From Stenotrophomonas maltophilia (GTDB lineage: Bacteria > Pseudomonadota > Gammaproteobacteria > Xanthomonadales > Xanthomonadaceae): a stretch of 64,000 nucleotides of DNA. The notes beneath the pieces were generated by a model. The model worked only from the letters and a program-made list of their open reading frames with translations, was not told where the DNA came from and made no database searches. Positions 17,100 to 24,774 of this stretch are shown here, one piece after another (positions within the stretch are counted from its first letter, which is position 1; every line of letters starts with the position of its first letter). The translations under genes were made by a program, and so were the position numbers. Location: contig NZ_CP090423.1 of NCBI RefSeq assembly GCF_023518235.1, positions 3,551,001-3,615,000 on the forward strand. Direction: 5' to 3'.

Positions 17100-18887
17100 T
17101 CAACCGCGCTTCCCTGCAAACCTTGCTTCGATCTCCTCCAGCGACTTGCCCTTGGTTTCCGGCAGCCACAACGCGGCCACCAGGAAGAACACGAAGGTAC
17201 ACGCTGCCCAGAACACGAACATGCTGGCGTAGCCGTAGTGGCCCACCGTGGGTAGGAAGATCGCGGCGATGGTGGTGGACACGAACTGGTTGATCAGCAG
17301 CGCGATGCTCATGCCGTTGGAACGGATGCGGTTGGGCATCAGCTCGGACAGCGCCAGCCACACGCAGACGCCGGGACCGACCGCGAAGAACGCGACGAAC
17401 ACCAGGATGCAGGTGGCCACCGCCCAGCCGTGTGCGGGCGGCGGCACCGGCCCGATGCGGGCCTGTTCGATGCGCAGCGGTGCCTGCACGGCGCTGGCCG
17501 GGTCGGCGAACGGGTTGAGGTGCAGCTTGCGGAAGAACGCACCGATCACGCTGTCCGGCTGCACGGTGCCGGCGCGTTCGATGCGCAGCTCGCGATCGGT
17601 CAGGTTGTCGCTGCGCAGGGCGCGCACATTGGTGAAGTCACCATAGGCGTACGACACGGTCAGCTGCATCGGCCGGCCTTCGCCGTCGATGCCGCCCCCC
17701 AGGCGCTGCCACTGTGCGTCATCCAGCACCAGCTGCAGACCATCGCCACTGACAGCGGCCTGCAGTTGCGGCTGCACGTCAGCGCGGCCACGCTCGGCCT
17801 GGAAGAACAACGTGGCCGCGGCCAGCAGGGCCACGCAGATGCCGCCGCTGCCCAGCATCAGCAGGAACTTGCGGCCCTTGCGGTCGACCAGCAGCAGGGC
17901 GACCACGGTCATCACCGCATTGAGCAGCTTGATCGCCACGTCGGCGCTGTTGGCCACCGAACCGGACAGCCCGGCCTGGTTGAGAATGTTGACCGCGTAG
18001 GCCAGCACCGAGTTGATGCCGGTGGCCTGGGTGCAGGCCAGCACCACGCAGGCCAGCAGGAACGGCACCACGTAGCGGCGGCTGAGCAGCGGGTCGCGCT
18101 TGCCGTCGCTGCTGCTCGATTCCGGCGCCTGGATCTGCGCCAGCGTGGTCTCCACCTGCGCCGCCGGCAACACGCGTTGCAGGCTGCGACGGGCATCGTC
18201 GACGCGGCCGCGACGCACCAGCCAGCGCGGCGATTCGGACAGCCAGAAGATGCCGGCGCAGAACAGCAGGCCGGGTGCCAGGCAGCTCCAGAAGATGGTG
18301 CGCCAGGCGTGGTCCTTCACCGTGAACAGTTCCTGCGCCTGCTGCGTGACCGGCAGCGAACGCACCGCTTCGGCGGCGGCATCCACCGCATGCGCGTGGT
18401 ACAGGCCGATCAACGCGGCCAGCACCAGGCCGATGGTCAGCAGCAGCTGGAACATCGCTGCGCCACGACCGCGCCGCTCGGGGCTGAGTACCTCGGCCAG
18501 GTACAGCGGCACCACCACGCCGATCAGGCCGCCACTGACGCCCTGCAGCAGGCGGCCCAGCAACAGGGGCGTGTAGCCGGAGGCCAGCGCCATGATCGGA
18601 ATCGACGCGGTGAACAGCACGCCGGCCAGCAGCATCGCACCGCGGCGGCCGATCAGGTCGGCGACCATGCCGGCGAACAGTGAGGACAACACGCTGCCCA
18701 GCAGCACCGCCGCAACGACGAAACCGAGCTGCTGGCTGCTGAGCTGCCAGGCGTGGCTGGCGGTGGCCTCCAGGTAGGGCAGGGCGCCGGCGATGATGCC
18801 GATGTCGATGCCGTACAGCAGGCCACCGAGGCCGCCGATGAAGAGCAGGTAGCGTACGGGCCAGCGCGGGGCGGTGCTTGCAGTCAT
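17100..18887 (-). CDS. MFS sugar porter with a large periplasmic insertion, likely GalNAc permease
   Basis: 595 residues; start at 18887 with AGGAA upstream. It is a major facilitator of the sugar-porter type: GRRGAMLLAG and DRKGRKFLLM loop motifs, PLYLAE(V)LSPERRGR after TM4-5, and PETKGKSLEEIE at the end. Two extra segments stand out: ~30 residues between TM5 and TM6, and ~120 residues (about 363-485) between TM9 and TM10 that should face the periplasm. Usual porters have ~450-500 residues. As the last member of the GalNAc arm it probably imports GalNAc across the inner membrane, separated from nagA by REP repeats. Confidence 0.85.
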   Translation of the reverse strand: MTASTAPRWPVRYLLFIGGLGGLLYGIDIGIIAGALPYLEATASHAWQLSSQQLGFVVAAVLLGSVLSSLFAGMVADLIGRRGAMLLAGVLFTASIPIMALASGYTPLLLGRLLQGVSGGLIGVVVPLYLAEVLSPERRGRGAAMFQLLLTIGLVLAALIGLYHAHAVDAAAEAVRSLPVTQQAQELFTVKDHAWRTIFWSCLAPGLLFCAGIFWLSESPRWLVRRGRVDDARRSLQRVLPAAQVETTLAQIQAPESSSSDGKRDPLLSRRYVVPFLLACVVLACTQATGINSVLAYAVNILNQAGLSGSVANSADVAIKLLNAVMTVVALLLVDRKGRKFLLMLGSGGICVALLAAATLFFQAERGRADVQPQLQAAVSGDGLQLVLDDAQWQRLGGGIDGEGRPMQLTVSYAYGDFTNVRALRSDNLTDRELRIERAGTVQPDSVIGAFFRKLHLNPFADPASAVQAPLRIEQARIGPVPPPAHGWAVATCILVFVAFFAVGPGVCVWLALSELMPNRIRSNGMSIALLINQFVSTTIAAIFLPTVGHYGYASMFVFWAACTFVFFLVAALWLPETKGKSLEEIEARFAGKRG

Positions 18888-18902
18888 CGGCAGGTTCCTG
18901 TG

Positions 18903-19043
18903 GTAGCGCCGGGCCACGCCCGGCGGCGGTTCGTCGCAGAGTGCTTTCAGTAGAGCCGAGCCATGCTCGGCTGCTTTCCGTTCCGGTATCCAGGTTCCCC
19001 GTGCCGCGCCTCGCGCGGTGAGCCGAGCATGGCTCGGCTCTAC
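18903..19043. repeat. Three SMAG-type REP palindromes
   Basis: GTAG-headed palindromes at 18903-18926 (GTAGCGCCGGGCC type), 18950-18973 (GTAGAGCCGAGCC type) and, inverted, 19020-19043 (same GAGCCGAGC type). The second and third can pair with each other over ~70 bases. They occupy the gap between nagA and the permease, within one likely transcription unit, and could attenuate the distal permease or protect the upstream mRNA. Confidence 0.85.
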
Positions 19044-19080
19044 AGGGAGCCCGCGCGGCGTCCGGGCCGCATCGCGTGTG

Positions 19081-20196
19081 TCAGTTCAAATCAACTACAC
19101 GCCCGCCCACCACCACCTGCTGCAGGCGCAGTTCGGCGTCCAGCACCACCAGGTCGGCGCGGGCGTCGGGCGCGATGCGGCCGCGATCGCCCAGGCCCAG
19201 GTAATCGGCCGGGAAGGTGGAAACGCGCTGCGAGGCATCGGCCAGCTCCAGGCCGACGCGCACCAGGTTGCGCAGCGCCTGGTCCATGGTCAGCGCGCTG
19301 CCGGCCAGCGAGCCGGTGGCCAGGCGCACGCAGCCTCCGCACTTGTGTACGCGCTGCTCGCCCAGTGCGTACTCGCCATCGGGCATGCCGGTGGCCGCCG
19401 TGGCGTCGGTCACCGCGTACAGGCGCGGGATCGCGCGCGCGGCCAGACGGATCACGCCGGGGTGGATGTGCTGCAGGTCGGGGATGATCTCAGCGTACTG
19501 CGCGTGCGCCAGCGCGGCCGCAGCGATGCCCGGGCGATAGTGATCAACGCCGGTCATGCCATTGAACAGATGGGTGAAGCCGGAGGCACCGGCCTGCAGC
19601 GCGGCCACGCCGTCCTCGTAGGTGCCGGCGCTGTGGCCGAGCTGCACGCGGATACCCATCGCGGAAAGCGCGGGAATCAGGGCGGTGTGCTCGCCGATCT
19701 CCGGCGCCAGCGTCATCACCCGGATCGGCGCCAGCGCATGCAGCTGCTGCACCAGTGCCAGCGTCGCCTCGATCGTGCGGTTGGGCTGCGCGCCCAGCCG
19801 CTGCGGGCTGATGAAGGGGCCTTCCAGATGCACGCCGGCGATGCAGGCGGCTTCCGCATCGGGTACCGCCATGGTTGCAGCCACGCCCTGCAGCGCGTGC
19901 TCGATCTCGTCCAGGCCGGCGGTCATGGTGGTCGCCAGCAGCGTGGTGGTGCCGAAGCGCAGGTGGGTGCGGGCAATGGTGCGCGCCACGTCGCCACCCT
20001 GCATCAGGTCCACGCCCGCCGCGCCATGCACGTGCAGATCGATGAAGCCGGGCAGGATCACCGGCAGCTGCGGATCATCGCCGCCGCTGTGGTCATCCAC
20101 CTGCAGCTGGCGCACCTGCGAATCGAAGTGGACCTGGCCACGCCGCCAGCCCAGCGGGGTGAGGATGCGGCCGTGCAGGGAGCGGGTGTCGGTCAT
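19081..20196 (-). CDS. nagA: N-acetylglucosamine/galactosamine-6-phosphate deacetylase
   Basis: 371 residues of the NagA/AgaA amidohydrolase family. It removes acetate from GalNAc-6-phosphate (or GlcNAc-6-phosphate) in the cytoplasm. Seen: metal motif DLHVHG, HLEGPFISP (metal Glu), LGHSAGTYEDG, THLFNGM, and the catalytic Asp in VTDATAATG. The start overlaps the end of agaR by four bases (ATGA). The surrounding agaS/agaZ/agaK genes argue for GalNAc-6-P as substrate (AgaA role), although the family alone cannot separate the two sugars. Confidence 0.93.
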   Translation of the reverse strand: MTDTRSLHGRILTPLGWRRGQVHFDSQVRQLQVDDHSGGDDPQLPVILPGFIDLHVHGAAGVDLMQGGDVARTIARTHLRFGTTTLLATTMTAGLDEIEHALQGVAATMAVPDAEAACIAGVHLEGPFISPQRLGAQPNRTIEATLALVQQLHALAPIRVMTLAPEIGEHTALIPALSAMGIRVQLGHSAGTYEDGVAALQAGASGFTHLFNGMTGVDHYRPGIAAAALAHAQYAEIIPDLQHIHPGVIRLAARAIPRLYAVTDATAATGMPDGEYALGEQRVHKCGGCVRLATGSLAGSALTMDQALRNLVRVGLELADASQRVSTFPADYLGLGDRGRIAPDARADLVVLDAELRLQQVVVGGRVVDLN

Positions 20197-20975
20197 GCGG
20201 GTGGCTCGGCGATGATCACTTCAATGCCGAGACGCTGCAGGCCCTCACGGGTCGCATCGTCGATGCCGGCGTCGGTGATGATGGTGTGGATCTGGTCCAG
20301 CCGGGCGATGCGGTGCAGGCTCACGCGGCCGAACTTGGAGGCATCGGTGAGCACCACGACGCGGCGCGCGCGCTCGACCATGCGATGGTTGAGGCGGGCT
20401 TCGGCCTCGTCGTGGGTGGTCAGGCCGAACTGCAGGTCCAGGCCGTCCACGCCCAGGAACAGGGTGTCGAAGCTGTACGAGTTGAGGCTGGCCTCGGCCT
20501 GGCTGCCCTGCAGCGACAGCGACTGCTGGCGCAGCAGGCCGCCGGTCAGCAGCACGTTGATGCCGGGTGCATTGGCCAGTTCCCAGGCGATGTTCAGCCC
20601 GTTGGTCATCACCGTCACATCGCGATGGGCACGCAGGTGGCGGGCCAGCGTCATCGTGGTCGAGCCGGAATCGATGATGATGTTGTCGCCGGGCCGCACC
20701 AGGCGCGCGGCGCTCGCACCGATCGATTCCTTCAGCGGCAGGTTCAGCGCGTCCTTCTCGTGGATGTCCTGTTCCTGCGGCGGCGTGCGCACCAGGGTGG
20801 CGCCGCCGTGGGTGCGGTTGGCCAGGCCCTGCGCTTCGAAGTGGGTCAGGTCGGCGCGGATGGTCACCGCCGACACGCCGAAGCGCTCGACCAGATCGGC
20901 CACCTGCACCGAGCCATGCTCGATCAGCAGTTGCAGGATCTGTTGCCGGCGGGAGCGGGTGTTGCGCATGGCCAT
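20193..20975 (-). CDS. agaR: DeoR-family repressor, AgaR-like
   Basis: 260 residues. N-terminal winged helix of the DeoR type (RRQQILQLLIEHGSVQVADL, then VSAVTIRADL and HGGA), followed by the sugar-phosphate sensor domain with DSGSTTM, NGLNIAWEL and FLGVDGLD. In the Aga system this protein represses until a pathway sugar phosphate binds. CTTTCG repeats of the AgaR operator type are on both divergent promoters at 24.49-24.75 kb. It is located inside the operon it would control, between agaZ and nagA, so autoregulation is expected. Confidence 0.9.
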   Translation of the reverse strand: MAMRNTRSRRQQILQLLIEHGSVQVADLVERFGVSAVTIRADLTHFEAQGLANRTHGGATLVRTPPQEQDIHEKDALNLPLKESIGASAARLVRPGDNIIIDSGSTTMTLARHLRAHRDVTVMTNGLNIAWELANAPGINVLLTGGLLRQQSLSLQGSQAEASLNSYSFDTLFLGVDGLDLQFGLTTHDEAEARLNHRMVERARRVVVLTDASKFGRVSLHRIARLDQIHTIITDAGIDDATREGLQRLGIEVIIAEPPA

Positions 20976-21002
20976 TCTCGGTTTCGCGGGGAAAGGTAGA
21001 GA

Positions 21003-22337
21003 TTAGCCGTTCGCCGCAGCGGCGGCAGCCGAGCGTGCAGCATGCGCGCGGGTTCCGGCCTGGTTGGCGCTGCACGCACGGGCGTACTCGCCCAGGCACA
21101 GGCCGATACGGTGCTGCACCAGCGCGGTGGGCGTGTTGGCCAGGGTGCCCTCGCGCACGGCGCGGTACTGTTCCGGCAGGTACTGGCTGAGCAGTACCAG
21201 TGGCGGTACATGCTGTTCCAGGTTGGCGAACAGGGTCTGCACCGCCTGTACCAGCGCCGGCTCGCCCCAGTAGTAGCGGCAGCGGTCGCTGAAGGAGAAC
21301 GCGCGCAGCAGGCGCAGCGCGGCCTCATCGCCCTGGTAGTAGGACTGCCAGTACTTCGGCTGCGCCACCATCACCTCGTCCAGCACCTGCGGCAGGCGCG
21401 AGCACTGCGCGGCCGGCAACAGTTCGGCTTCGACCGCGGCCAGCGCGAACAGTGCTTCGCGGTAGGCGAAGGTGGCGGCCGGGCCGACCTTGAGGATGGC
21501 GAAGTGGTCGCGTACCAGGGTGTGCAGGCCACTCTCGCGCTGGTAGTCGGTGGAGTGCGCTTCGAACACGATGCGCGGCTGCTGCTCGAGGAAATCGGCC
21601 AGCGTGCTGGCGGCCGCGGCGTCGTACTCGTGCACGCTGCTGTGGTCGAAGTCCACGCCCGGCTGCACCACCATCGCGATCACGCGCTGCCAGGCATCGC
21701 GCAGCTGCGGCGTATCGAAGGCCTGCTGGTGGATGGCCAGGGTCTGCGCGGCGGCGGCCGGCGTGGTCACCTGCAGGCCTTCGGCCAGCGAGGCTTCGCC
21801 ACCGGGAATCGGTACTTCGGTACCGATCACATAGACCGGCGGCGGCAGGCCGTGTTCGGTTGCGGTGCGCTCGGCGATCTCGGCCAGCTCGGCCGAACGC
21901 GCAGCGACGATGGCATCGGGCAACGGCACCGGGTCATCGGCGCAGGACATGCTGCAGTCCAGGTGGATCTTGTGGAAACCGGCGGCGACGTAGGCTTCGA
22001 TCAGCACGCGCGCATGGGTCATCGCTTCGGCGGCCGGGCGCTTCTGCCAGGCATTCGGGCCGAGGTGGTCACCGCCCAGGATCAGCCGTTCGCGCGGGAA
22101 GCCTTCCTCATCGGCCAGTGCACCCACATAGTCGCGGTACTGCGGCGGGGTCATGCCGGTGTAGCCGCCGAACTGGTCGACCTGGTTGGAGGTGGCCTCG
22201 ACCAGCAGCACAGTGCCGTGCGCCAGCGCCACGTGCATGGCCGCGCGCAGCACCTGCTCGTTGCTGCAGCAGACACTGTACAGGCCGACATTGGCACCGG
22301 CGCGGTGGGAGGCAAGCAGGGTCTGCAACGGGGACAT
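21003..22337 (-). CDS. agaZ: AgaZ/GatZ-type tagatose-1,6-bisphosphate aldolase subunit
   Basis: 444 residues. Family marks: GLYSVCCSNEQVLRAAM, VEATSNQVDQFGGYTG, LGGDHLGPNAWQ and HLDCSMSCADD. In enterobacteria this protein supports or activates the catalytic aldolase AgaY/GatY in making dihydroxyacetone-P and glyceraldehyde-3-P. No agaY-like aldolase and no separate tagatose-6-P kinase is in this locus, so either they are elsewhere or AgaZ has an extended role here. Starts 17 bases after agaK and ends 27 before agaR. Confidence 0.93.
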   Translation of the reverse strand: MSPLQTLLASHRAGANVGLYSVCCSNEQVLRAAMHVALAHGTVLLVEATSNQVDQFGGYTGMTPPQYRDYVGALADEEGFPRERLILGGDHLGPNAWQKRPAAEAMTHARVLIEAYVAAGFHKIHLDCSMSCADDPVPLPDAIVAARSAELAEIAERTATEHGLPPPVYVIGTEVPIPGGEASLAEGLQVTTPAAAAQTLAIHQQAFDTPQLRDAWQRVIAMVVQPGVDFDHSSVHEYDAAAASTLADFLEQQPRIVFEAHSTDYQRESGLHTLVRDHFAILKVGPAATFAYREALFALAAVEAELLPAAQCSRLPQVLDEVMVAQPKYWQSYYQGDEAALRLLRAFSFSDRCRYYWGEPALVQAVQTLFANLEQHVPPLVLLSQYLPEQYRAVREGTLANTPTALVQHRIGLCLGEYARACSANQAGTRAHAARSAAAAAANG

Positions 22338-22354
22338 GGTCAGGCTCCGGTCGA

Positions 22355-23293
22355 TCAGGAAAACGAAGGTTGGCAGGCGAGCAGGGCGGCACCGCGTGCG
22401 CCGCCGGCATCACCGAAGCGCGGCGGCACGATCGGCGGGACCTGCACGCCGTTGAACAGATGGGCCGAAATGGCCGCCGGCAGCTGCTGGTACAGCGGCA
22501 CGTACTGCGACAGGCCGCCGCCCAGTACGATCACGTGCGGGTCCAGCGCCAGCACCAGTGCGGCCAGGCTGTGGCCGAGCAGGTCGCGGTGGATGTCCAG
22601 CGCCTGGCGTGCACGCGCATCGCCGGCCTCGGCCAGGGCGATCACCGCGCTGGCGTCGGCGGCGTTGCCACCGAGGTGACGTTCGATCATCGCCAGCCCG
22701 CTGCCGGACACGTAGCGCTCCACGCAGCCCTGCAGGCCGCAGGCGCAGTCGATCAGCGGCAGCCCGTGGCGCTGCAGCAGGTGGCCGGGCACGCTCCAGT
22801 GGCCCCATTCGCCGGCCAACCCGTTGAAGCCGGACAGCAGGCGGCCCTGCAGGCAGAAGCCGCCGCCGGCACCGGTGCCGAGGATGGCGCCGAACATGCT
22901 GGGGTAACCCTCGGCGGCACCGCCGTGTGCCTCGGACAAGGCGAAGCACTGCAGGTCGTTGCCGAAGTGCAGCCGGCGTTGCAGCCGCGCCTGCAGATCC
23001 GCCGCCACACTGTGCCCGGTCAACGCCGGCACGTTCGCGCTGAGCTGGCGGCCCGTGCGGCGGTCACGCACGCCCGGCAGTGCGATGCCGATGGCCGCGT
23101 CGCTGCGGCCCAGCGCGGTATCCGCCTCGGCCACCAGCCCCAGCATGGCCTGCAGGAAGCCGTCGTAGTCGCCCTGCGGTGTGCTGACGCGGCGGCGCCA
23201 GGTCACCTGCATCGCTGCATCGCACGCCACCAGTTCGATCTTGGTGCCGCCGATGTCGATGCCGTAGCAGGCGTGGGCGATCAGCTCAGCCAT
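22355..23293 (-). CDS. agaK: ROK-family kinase, likely N-acetylgalactosamine kinase
   Basis: 312 residues. ROK sugar kinase features: YGIDIGGTKIELV (ATP phosphate loop), FGNDLQCFALSE (catalytic Asp), GTGAGGGFCL, GEWGHW with the zinc-binding HxnCxCG-type segment (DCACGLQGCVERYVSG). Start overlaps the agaS stop by eight bases. In an operon with agaS, agaZ and agaR, and with an MFS permease instead of a PTS, a cytoplasmic GalNAc kinase is exactly the missing step, hence the AgaK call. GlcNAc or another hexose remains possible. Confidence 0.85.
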   Translation of the reverse strand: MAELIAHACYGIDIGGTKIELVACDAAMQVTWRRRVSTPQGDYDGFLQAMLGLVAEADTALGRSDAAIGIALPGVRDRRTGRQLSANVPALTGHSVAADLQARLQRRLHFGNDLQCFALSEAHGGAAEGYPSMFGAILGTGAGGGFCLQGRLLSGFNGLAGEWGHWSVPGHLLQRHGLPLIDCACGLQGCVERYVSGSGLAMIERHLGGNAADASAVIALAEAGDARARQALDIHRDLLGHSLAALVLALDPHVIVLGGGLSQYVPLYQQLPAAISAHLFNGVQVPPIVPPRFGDAGGARGAALLACQPSFS

Positions 23294-24452
23294 GATGGAT
23301 GGTGACGCCCTTGACGACGCGGTTGACGGTGCCGTCCGGGAACGGGTTGTCCGGGGTCAGGCCCAGCGCGGCCGAGCGCTGCAGTGCGAACAGCTGCGCA
23401 AAGCCCAGCCACACCGGCGCCAGCCATGGATCGTCGAACGTGGTGTGAAGCGGCGGCACCACGAGTGTGTACTCGTCATCGGCACCGATATCCGAATGCG
23501 GGCCGATCGCCAGCACCTGGCCGGCCACGCCGTCGCGGCGCAGTTCTTCCAGCAGATCCTGTTCGTAGCGGCGTGCCAGCGGCTGCACACTGCGCAGCAC
23601 CACCACCAGGGTGTTGCCGTCCAGCGTGGACTTCGGGCCGTGGCGGAAGCCGAGCGGGGTGTTGGCCAGCGCCAGCACGCGGCCGGCGGTCAGCTCCAGC
23701 ACCTTGAGTGCGCACTCGCGTGCCAAGGCTTCCAGCGGACCGCTTCCGAGGTAGATCACGCGATTGAACGGACGCTGTGCCAGCGTTGCCACCGGCGCGT
23801 CCCACTGCGCCAGGCCTTCGCGGGCCAGGGCGGCAATCTGCTTCAGGCGTGCCACGCGCGCATCCCACGGCGAGCGGTCGAACACGGTCAGTGCAGCCAG
23901 CACCATGCAGGTCAGGCTGCTGGTCATGGCGAAGGCGCGGTCGCAGCTGGCCGAGGGCATCAGCAGCGTGCAGGTGTCGGCACGGCCGGCACCGCGACGG
24001 GCCAGTTCGCCATCGGCGTTGCAGGTGATGTCGAGGAAGCGCGCGTCATCCACATCGCTGCGCACACGCTCCACGGCTGCCACGCTTTCCGGGCTGGAAC
24101 CGCTGCGGCCGAACGACACCAGCAGGGTCGGGCGGTCGCGCTGCAGGTACAGCGCCGGATGGGTCAGCAGGCTGGTGGTGTGCACCACGCGCACGTCGGC
24201 GGCCCACTGTGCGTTGATCGCATCGGCCACCATCTCGGCGATGAAGCCGGAACTGCCGGCGCCGGTGAACAGCACGCGCTGGTTGGGATCGTTGAGGCTG
24301 TCGCCGAGGAAGGCCTGCAGGCGGTCGCGGGCACGCGGCAGGTCCTGGGCGAGGGTTTCCCACAGCGCAGGCTGCTGGGCGATTTCGGTAGCGGTATCGG
24401 CTCCGCCCCGGCGCTGCCAGGCGGACACATCGGAAAGCAGGGTGACGTCCAT
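23286..24452 (-). CDS. agaS: SIS-domain sugar isomerase AgaS (galactosamine-6-P deaminase/isomerase)
   Basis: 388 residues from the ATG at 24452, which lies 40 bases inside the operator cluster; upstream in-frame starts would fall in or before the promoter. Two SIS domains: GAGSSGFIAEM and SFGRSGSSPES in the first, GSGPLEALARECALKVLELT and GPKSTLDGNT in the second. AgaS deaminates and isomerises galactosamine-6-P to tagatose-6-P. It is first in the minus arm and directly divergent from the GH31 gene. Confidence 0.9.
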   Translation of the reverse strand: MDVTLLSDVSAWQRRGGADTATEIAQQPALWETLAQDLPRARDRLQAFLGDSLNDPNQRVLFTGAGSSGFIAEMVADAINAQWAADVRVVHTTSLLTHPALYLQRDRPTLLVSFGRSGSSPESVAAVERVRSDVDDARFLDITCNADGELARRGAGRADTCTLLMPSASCDRAFAMTSSLTCMVLAALTVFDRSPWDARVARLKQIAALAREGLAQWDAPVATLAQRPFNRVIYLGSGPLEALARECALKVLELTAGRVLALANTPLGFRHGPKSTLDGNTLVVVLRSVQPLARRYEQDLLEELRRDGVAGQVLAIGPHSDIGADDEYTLVVPPLHTTFDDPWLAPVWLGFAQLFALQRSAALGLTPDNPFPDGTVNRVVKGVTIHHG

Positions 24453-24491
24453 TCGGAGGTTCCAGTTGGGCCAGCGCACCATCTGTGTTTT

Positions 24492-24527
24492 CTTTCGAAA
24501 TGTCAAATAGCGAAAGCAAAAAGAAAG
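24492..24527 (-). promoter_or_regulatory. agaS promoter with AgaR-type CTTTC operators
   Basis: CTTTCG on the plus strand at 24492-24497, its complement at 24511-24516 and a further GAAAG at 24523-24527. On the minus strand TTGACA (24506-24501) is a perfect -35 followed at once by TTTCGAAAG; the -10 is weak. E. coli AgaR is known to act on repeated CTTTC-containing sites. The same TTGACA plus TTTCGAA design recurs on the other divergent promoter. Confidence 0.65.
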
Positions 24528-24653
24528 AAAAGCTGACATCGGCTTCGCCCTGTGCCGCCCCTGCGGGGAAACGCAAGAAACGGCCACATGCCGTATCGCA
24601 CAATGCTTAACAGGCGCCTGCAATCGCTTACACAAAGTGTTGCGACGCAACAA

Positions 24654-24744
24654 CTTTCGTTTCAAAGAAATATATCTTCCTTTTTCCTTTCAATTTGTTG
24701 ACATCTTTCGAATCGCTGCCCTAGAGTCGGCCCAATCGCTTTCG
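24654..24744 (+). promoter_or_regulatory. Promoter of the GH31 arm with AgaR-type operators
   Basis: TTGACA at 24698-24703 and TAGAGT at 24722-24727 (18-base spacer) form a good promoter. CTTTCG sites lie at 24654-24659, 24705-24710 (inside the spacer) and 24739-24744 (just downstream of the -10), with a CTTTC at 24687-24691. Repressor on these sites would block polymerase. This placement also shows that the GH31 start must be downstream of 24744. Confidence 0.65.
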
Positions 24745-24774
24745 AAACGCCCGGTGAACGGGTTGGGAGTCCGC

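Noticed and set aside
18971..18985. CTTTCCG near the permease considered as an AgaR site
   Set aside because: It lies inside or next to a REP palindrome, lacks the CTTTCG core and has no partner site.
24637..24774. Earlier ATG for the GH31 gene
   Set aside because: It lies upstream of the promoter and operator elements and would bury the signal peptide.
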